64,000 nucleotides of DNA from positions 2,328,272-2,392,271 of the forward strand of contig NW_008705562.1 in NCBI RefSeq assembly GCF_000186865.1, written 5' to 3'. The notes under the pieces were generated by a model that saw only the letters and a program-made list of their open reading frames with translations, had not been told where the DNA came from and did not search any database. Made by a program: the position numbers and the translations under genes. Of the stretch, positions 58,591 to 64,000 are shown piece after piece; the first letter of the stretch is position 1, and each line of letters opens with the position of its first letter. Source of the DNA: Aureococcus anophagefferens. Lineage: Eukaryota > Sar > Pelagophyceae > Pelagomonadales > Pelagomonadaceae.

Positions 58591-59637
58591 ATGGCGGCCA
58601 GCGCAACCATGCGGATCACGCTCGCCGCGCTGCTGGCCACCGCTTCGGCGATGCAGCTGCCGGCGGCGCGGCGCGCGCAGCGATCCGTCGCGCGCCCGGC
58701 GACGACCATGGTCGAGGCGCCGGGCGTCGCCGCGCCGCCAAAGTGCCCGCTCAACGCCGAGAGCCAATTATTGGCGGCGCGCGACGCCGTGCTGCGCGCG
58801 TCCGAGGACGGCGTCGCGCGCCAGCGCCTGCGGACGCTGCTGCCGCGGGGCGTGAGCCGCGAGCTCATCCCGCCCGACGAGACGTGGACGGGCGGCATCA
58901 TGCAGCTCTACCAGGCGTGCGCGCCCTTGGTCCGCGACCTGTTGCGGTCCGTGGGGTCCGCGCGCGGCGACGCGGCGCCGACCGTGCGCGAGCAGCGGTT
59001 GGATGCGAGCGGCGTCGACGGCGAGGCTTTGATGGTCGCCGAGGCCGCGGAGGCGCGCCTCGACGCGAGCGCGTTCGTGCAGCCGAGCCTGGAGACGCAG
59101 AAGGCCATCGAGGACGTCGCCGCCGCCGCGGGCCCGCGCCTCGTGCTCATGGTCAACCCCCAGTTCCGCGACAGCGACGACACGCTCGACTTCCTCGCGT
59201 CCAAGGCGGGCTTCCTCGGCCAGCTCGGCGGCTTCCTCGGCGGCAAGGCGCAGTTCACGAAGCGCATGGACGAGCTCGGCTTCGTCGACGTCTTCTCGCT
59301 CCAGGAGTACGTGACCACGGGCACGCAGGTCCGCATCTTCCTCTCCTACCCCCACGACTGGCAGATCTTCGCGCTCAGCGACCGCGACGACGAGCCCGCG
59401 GTGAAGCTCGGCGAGTCCAAGGAGCGGCCGGACTACAACGTCATCGCCGAGGTCCTCGCCGCCAACAAGATCGAGCCCAAGATCGCGCAAAGCCCGCGTC
59501 CCTTTTTTCGTTCGTTTCGCGTTTCGCGACGGCCGCGCCCCGCGCAGTTCCGCGACGTCGGCCGCGGCCGGCCCCTCGTCCAGGGCTGCATCAAGTTCTT
59601 CTACGAGGACATCGTCGCGCGCAAGGGGGACGCCTAG
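58591..59637 (+). CDS. DUF1995-like plastid protein
   Basis: 348 residues if unspliced; starts at 58591 or 58609. Leader MRITLAALLATASAMQLP is a signal peptide with a SAMQ junction and then an Arg/Ala-rich transit region, typical of plastid import in heterokonts. The body has LETQKAIEDVAAAAGPRLVL, MVNPQFRDSDD, FSLQEYVTTGTQVRIFLSYP and HDWQIFALSDRDDEPAVKLG. The order NPQ, then a Phe/Tyr-rich central part and short C-terminus, resembles DUF1995 proteins of chloroplasts. An intron may lie at 59485-59547 (GC-AG, 63 nt, T-rich); it is in frame either way. Function unknown. Confidence 0.6.
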   Translation: MAASATMRITLAALLATASAMQLPAARRAQRSVARPATTMVEAPGVAAPPKCPLNAESQLLAARDAVLRASEDGVARQRLRTLLPRGVSRELIPPDETWTGGIMQLYQACAPLVRDLLRSVGSARGDAAPTVREQRLDASGVDGEALMVAEAAEARLDASAFVQPSLETQKAIEDVAAAAGPRLVLMVNPQFRDSDDTLDFLASKAGFLGQLGGFLGGKAQFTKRMDELGFVDVFSLQEYVTTGTQVRIFLSYPHDWQIFALSDRDDEPAVKLGESKERPDYNVIAEVLAANKIEPKIAQSPRPFFRSFRVSRRPRPAQFRDVGRGRPLVQGCIKFFYEDIVARKGDA

Positions 59638-60183
59638 GCAGCGCGCATGTTAATCCGTCGCATCCGAACGTACATCTGCGTGCTGAGTTGTGCTGGAGCT
59701 GGTCGAGATGTCGAATCATTGTCGATCGACGGGCCCCCGCACGACGGTCCGGCCCCGGGACGGGGGCCGGGGACGGCGGGCACGGGGGTTCCGGCACGGT
59801 AAATGCGCTCCGGGCACGCGGCCCGGCACGGGCCCGGCACGGGCCCGGCACGCGGCACGGGGCCGGGGACGCCGGGTCCGGCACGCCGCGGGCACGGCGC
59901 CGGACCGGTCCCGGCACGCGGCCGGGCACGATCCCGGCACGCGGCACGCGGCACGCGGCCGGGCACGCCGGCACGGGCCCGGGACGCGACCCGGGACGGG
60001 CCGGCACGCGAGGTCGGGCACGACGCCGGGGCCCCCGGCGGCACCCGACCGAGGACTCGGCACGAAACCCGGCACGGCGGCCGGAGCTTGGGCACGACGG
60101 AGAGCTTGCCGCCGGAGACGATCGAGTCTGGGCCCGACGGAAACTCGCAACGCGGTGCGTTGTCCAGCTCCCAACGCTTTGCA
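59638..60183. repeat. GGCACG-rich minisatellite-like region
   Basis: 546 bp. From about 59745 to 60085 the motif CGGCACG or GGGCACG recurs dozens of times in irregular arrangement (for example CGGCACGGGCCCGGCACGGG). All frames translate to Pro/Gly/Thr/Ala/Arg-rich low complexity. No gene is supported. It forms the 5' flank of the YGG-rich gene. Confidence 0.65.
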
Positions 60184-62582
60184 ATGGTCGACCGCCGTTC
60201 GCGCAGTCCATCGCCGGGAGGGCGGCGACGCGAAGACCTCATGGGGCGTCAAGCGCAGCCGCCGCCTCGGGGCGGTGAATCGCCTCTGGGGTGGCGCGAC
60301 CGGCGTCCGAGCTGGTTGGATCCTGGCCGCGGCCGCAACGACTACAGCGACCGCGGCGACTACGACCGCAACGACTACGACCGCGACCGCCGCTGGCGCG
60401 GGCGCGACGACGGCGCGCGGTACGCGCGCGGCGGCGGCGACGCTCGGCGCGACCGCGAGGGCTGGGGGCGCCGGAGCCCCCCGCGTTCCTGGTCCCAGGA
60501 CCGCGCGCGGGTCCGCGGGCCGCCGCGCCTCGACGACCGCGCGCCGCCGCCCCGGGGCTCCGGCTCCGGCGACGACTACGGCGACGCGCGCGACGCGCGC
60601 GCGCGCGGCATCGGCGACCGCGGCCGAGGGCGGGCCGTCGACAGCGAGGCGGGCACGCGCGAGAATTCGCAAGAAGGCCCGCCGCCGCGCCGGGCTTCGC
60701 CGCCCCCGCGGGGCCCGACCGCGGAAGCGGTTCCGCCGGCGTCGGCGCGCGGCGCGACGACGGCACGCCCGGCGGCCGGCCGCCGCCGGCCGGAGGCCCG
60801 GCGGCGGGCGACGCGCCGCGCGTCACGCCGCCGGAAGACGCGCCGCACGGCGGCGACGACAACCGCGACCGCGACCCCGACCGCGGCGACGGCGGCCGCC
60901 GCTTCCGCCGCGCCGACGGCGACGACGACGACGGCTACGGCGGCTACCGCGACCGCGACCGCGACGACTACAGCAAGGACGCCGACGGCTACCGCGGCGG
61001 CTACGACGGCGACGGCTACGGCCGCCCCTACGACCGCGGCGGCGGCGACTACGGCGACGGCCGCGGCGGCTACGACGGCGGCTACGACGGCGGCTACGGC
61101 GGCGGCTACGGCGGCTACGGCGGCGGCTACGGCGGCGGCTACGGCGGCTACGGCGACGGCTACGGCGGCTGCTACGGCGGCGGCTACGGCGGCTACGGCG
61201 GCGGCGAGCGGCGCAGCGGCTACGAGCCCGTCCCGCGCGACCGCTTCAACGCGCCGCTTCCGTCGGGGGGGACGGGGTCGATCGAAGTGGTGCTGTGCAC
61301 GAAGCCGGAGTCGATGCTCGTCGACGCGGAGGCCATCCCCGGGAGCGAGTCGCTCCAACTCGTCGAGCTCCAATGGGTTGCGACGCTCTCCTCGAGCAAG
61401 GTGCTGACCCTCGCCCGCGGCGCCTACAAGGACTCGCCGTATGCCTGGGTGAGTCCCTACATGGATAGTGTCTCCGTGCAGATACCGCCGCACGCTCGAT
61501 TCGCCCTATTGCAGGCCGGCCCGAACAAGGCCATTTCTAGGGGCCTCGCCACGCGGATCGAGAAGTGCTCCGCGGGCGAAGTGGTGGCGACCTTCGCCGT
61601 GCGGCTCTCGAAGACGGCCCCGCAGCTCCAGGCGCTCGAAGCGGCGCGGCCCGCGGGTCAGGCCGCTCGGATTCTCACCGTGAAGCCGAAGTTCACGTTC
61701 CACTGCGCCGCGGCGTCCTCGAGCGCGCACGCGAAGTTCGAGCTCTCGGACCTCGGCGACACGCGCCTCCTGACGGCCATCCGCGAGCTCCAGCACGGCG
61801 TCCCCATGACCGTGGAGCTCGGCCGCGACGACACGTCGACGCGCCGGCATCTGGTCCGCGCGGTCTTCCTGGCCTACCAGTGCCCGGATGACATCCGCGA
61901 GCTGCTGGGGGAGGGCCCCGCGGACGACCCGGGCCCGCTCCGCATCGAGGTCACGCGGCGCGACGACGACGGCTACGACTACGACGTCAAGGTCGTGGGC
62001 ATGGGCCGCATCTTCTCGCCGAAGGTCCTCCGGGACTTCCAGAAGCTGCGGTTGCGCGCCGCTCACGCGATGGGCGTCCCCGTCGCTCACGCGGCGCGGT
62101 GCCTCATCAACCCCATGATGTTCGTGGGGCTCTTCGGCGGGCTCGCGCCGTTCCGCGAGGAGGGCGCCGTCGACGAGTTCCTCGCGAGAGGCGAGCGGCA
62201 CGAGGGCGTCGTCGACGACGCGGCGGCGGCCTGGGGCGAGGCCCTGGCGGCCGAGCGCGACGGCTCGCCGGAGGACGACGGCCCGGGGGGGCCCAAGCCC
62301 CACATCTACAGCCTCTCGCGGGCTAACGACGCGGACAAGCTCGTGGACCACGTGAAACAGCGGCTGAAACGCGAGGAGAAGGACCTCGCGTCGCTGCAGG
62401 AGGGCGACGGCGACTTCCGCATGAAAGCGGACCGCGTCGCCATGCTCCAGCGGTTCGTCGCCATCTTCCAGTACAAGGGCGCCGACCCCCCCGACCAGCT
62501 CTTCCCCTTCCCCGTCGTCCCGGAGGGCGCCGTCGACGAGGCGTACATCGTCGCGCTCCCCACGGTCGTCGAGGACGGCTAG
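60184..62582 (+). CDS. RGG/YGG-rich protein with an unrecognised C-terminal domain
   Basis: About 800 residues. Starts MVDRRSRSPSPGGRRREDLM, an RS/RGG-type start, then DRGDYDRNDYDRDRRWRGRD. Between about 60650 and 60740 the frame moves from +1 to the next; either a small GC-AG intron (from GCGCGAGA to CGGAAG) or one missing base would do this. A Gly/Tyr block follows (GGYDGGYDGGYGGGYGGYGG, about 61070-61205). After that a 440-residue globular part begins SIEVVLCTKPESMLVDAEAI, with VELQWVATLSSSKVLTLARG, LVRAVFLAYQCPDDIRELLG and PVAHAARCLINPMMFVGLFG. I do not know this domain. RGG/YGG tracts suggest RNA binding or condensate formation (inference). The gene is single-copy here with no neighbour clue. 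Confidence 0.65.
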
Positions 62583-64000
62583 GGGTCCCCGCCCGCGGCG
62601 GCCCACGTCATCGCTCCCAGCGGCGCACTAAGCGCGCTTAGCTGCCCTCTAAAGGACGCGAGGGCCGCGCGCGCCGCGCAGTTGACGGCGCGGGTGGCGG
62701 GCGGGCGAGCCTCGCGCTGCGCACGCGTCCAGACGACCCTAGCTTCAACATGCACTGGATACGGCATGGTGCACCCGAGAAAGTGGGCAGCCCACCATGG
62801 CCGAAGCCTTGCCCGTGCCGGACTCTTGGCCGGCGTTCAATCGTTTCGTCCGTCGTCGCGTGGCAGCTGGCCGTCTTGATCGGCGACATGTCGGCGCTGC
62901 GTCTCTTGGCTGTGCGCTCGGGCTTGCCCGGCGCCTTGATCTCCGCATTCATCAGCGCCCGGGGGCACCCAGGCCTTCTTCGACTTCAGCTGCGCGGAGG
63001 TCTTGGAGCCGTCGTTCGTGGAGCGTGGCGCGGTGTCGATCGAGAAGACCGTCCGCGTCGGCGACGCGGCGAGCGGCGTCGTTCATCGGCGAAGGGCACG
63101 CCCTCGTCGAGCGAGGCGCTCGTCTTCACGTAGAACACCGAGGCCTCGAAGACGACGCCCACGACGGTCGCGACCTTCCAGTCCGAAGCCTTCCTCGCCA
63201 TCGACCAGTTCATCACGCTGGAGACGCCGCTCTCGAACGTGACGCCGCGGTCTCCATGATGGTGCTCTCCGCGGACGCTGTACGCACATCGTCATGGAGC
63301 AGTACCAGGGCGTCGCCTACGACGCCGGCATGGGGCCCCTTGGTGTTTTTCGAACTCCTCCGGGGTGCGCTGGGGTTCGTGGTCGCAATTTCTATATGAT
63401 GGACATTCAGCTCGGGCACCTTGGCCCGTAGGGACTGCGTTCCTGGGAGTGTATCCGTTCGAACCGATGCCACGTCGGTCGTTTTGAGTCGTCTCTTCTC
63501 GTTCTCTCGGCGGATCAGAGCCCCCCCGGGGCGTGGGCGACTAGCCGCACCAAATAACACAGGAATCTCGACCACCTACGGGTCGGCGGGGCCCCGAATC
63601 GAGTACGGGGCGGATCTCGAGGCACGGAACCGGCCCTACGGCGGCAGTTTTGAGTCGAGAGGCTTCGACCGGCGGCTCTAGGAGGTTGGTTCCGTCGACG
63701 GGGCTGTCCGTGATGCCATCTAGCCATAGGTTTTTGGCACCAGAAGTGCCCGGAAAGTCGTATTCTTTGTTTCGAGGCCCGTCGAGCGGCCGTAAAATAC
63801 GCATATTTTCGGCGAATCGGGTCGGCTAAAGTGGAAGCGCCGGCCTCGAGAGTCGCAACTAACATGTTCCTTGGGATCGAGACCGGTAGATTCACCATCG
63901 AGGGGTCTATTCGGAGCAGTTTCCGGTATCTGGCACCCAAAAATGTGCCAAAATACGAAAATGTCGACTTAAAATGCGGATTTTATTCTAAATTGCGCAA
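62583..64000. other. Lower-GC terminal region without a convincing gene, possibly decayed coding sequence
   Basis: 1.4 kb. Short protein-like pieces occur on both strands without a common frame: on the minus strand MNWSMARKASDWKVATVVGV then VFEASVFYVKTSASLDEG (63050-63215) and, one frame over, HHIEIATTNPSAPRRSSKNT (near 63380), and MRILRPLDGPRNKEYDFPGT (63541-63804); on the plus strand TQAFFDFSCAEVLEPSFVER (near 62970). This looks like a degenerate gene or element remnant. The last 300 bp are the AT-richest stretch in the window. No function is assigned. Confidence 0.3.

Overview
The window looks like nuclear DNA of a photosynthetic stramenopile, most likely a pelagophyte related to Aureococcus (inference). 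The grounds are very high GC in coding DNA; short introns in otherwise dense genes; signal-peptide leaders ending in AFQAP or AFAP (the heterokont bipartite plastid-targeting signature); eukaryotic housekeeping genes (VPS22, SEC3, eIF3a, GCVT, MPV17); and introns that behave like the introner elements known from Aureococcus. A 139-base N gap sits at 31890-32028.

1-10.4 kb: an RlmF-type methyltransferase (cut by the window edge), ESCRT-II VPS22, a small plastid protein, an NCS2/AzgA-like purine-type permease, then two genes carrying three isochorismatase-like (biuret/ureidoacrylate type) hydrolase domains. This could be a local organic-nitrogen module. A 1.9 kb element with 33-bp terminal inverted repeats and a 174-bp x 4 coding repeat follows.

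10.5-18.7 kb: glycine-cleavage T protein, an EndoU ribonuclease, a HAD-phosphatase/protein-kinase/EF-hand fusion, an EEF2KMT-like methyltransferase and a NEMP-type membrane protein.

19-29.3 kb: one minus-strand gene for a predicted 3,336-residue extracellular-type protein. It joins a flavoprotein domain, DUF1800 carrying two kringles, DUF1501, three repeated Cys-rich modules with a PAN-like domain, Pro/Thr linkers and two C-terminal ShK-like domains. It is the most unusual gene here.

29.8-44.5 kb: an unrecognised protein, two small secretory or plastid-leader genes around the gap, a tail-anchored lactonase-type propeller, an SDR fold with an inserted FHA domain followed by F-box and Kelch, MPV17, exocyst SEC3 and an IQM-like protein. 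44.9-59.6 kb: eIF3a, an F-box-like protein, a chalcone-isomerase-like protein, an LPLAT acyltransferase, an EF-hand-like protein, a CofH-CofG fused FO synthase and a DUF1995-like plastid protein. 59.7-64 kb: a GGCACG-rich minisatellite, a YGG/RGG-rich protein with a novel C-terminal domain, then a less GC-rich tail with no convincing gene.

Sixteen introns can be placed by reading frame and protein homology. Seven use GC rather than GT donors. Many are flanked by 8-9 bp direct repeats whose first bases are the donor, and two 200-nt introns in unrelated genes are the same sequence in opposite orientations. This is the pattern expected if DNA transposons made the introns. Four genes also show an apparent one-base loss of frame, which may be assembly error.
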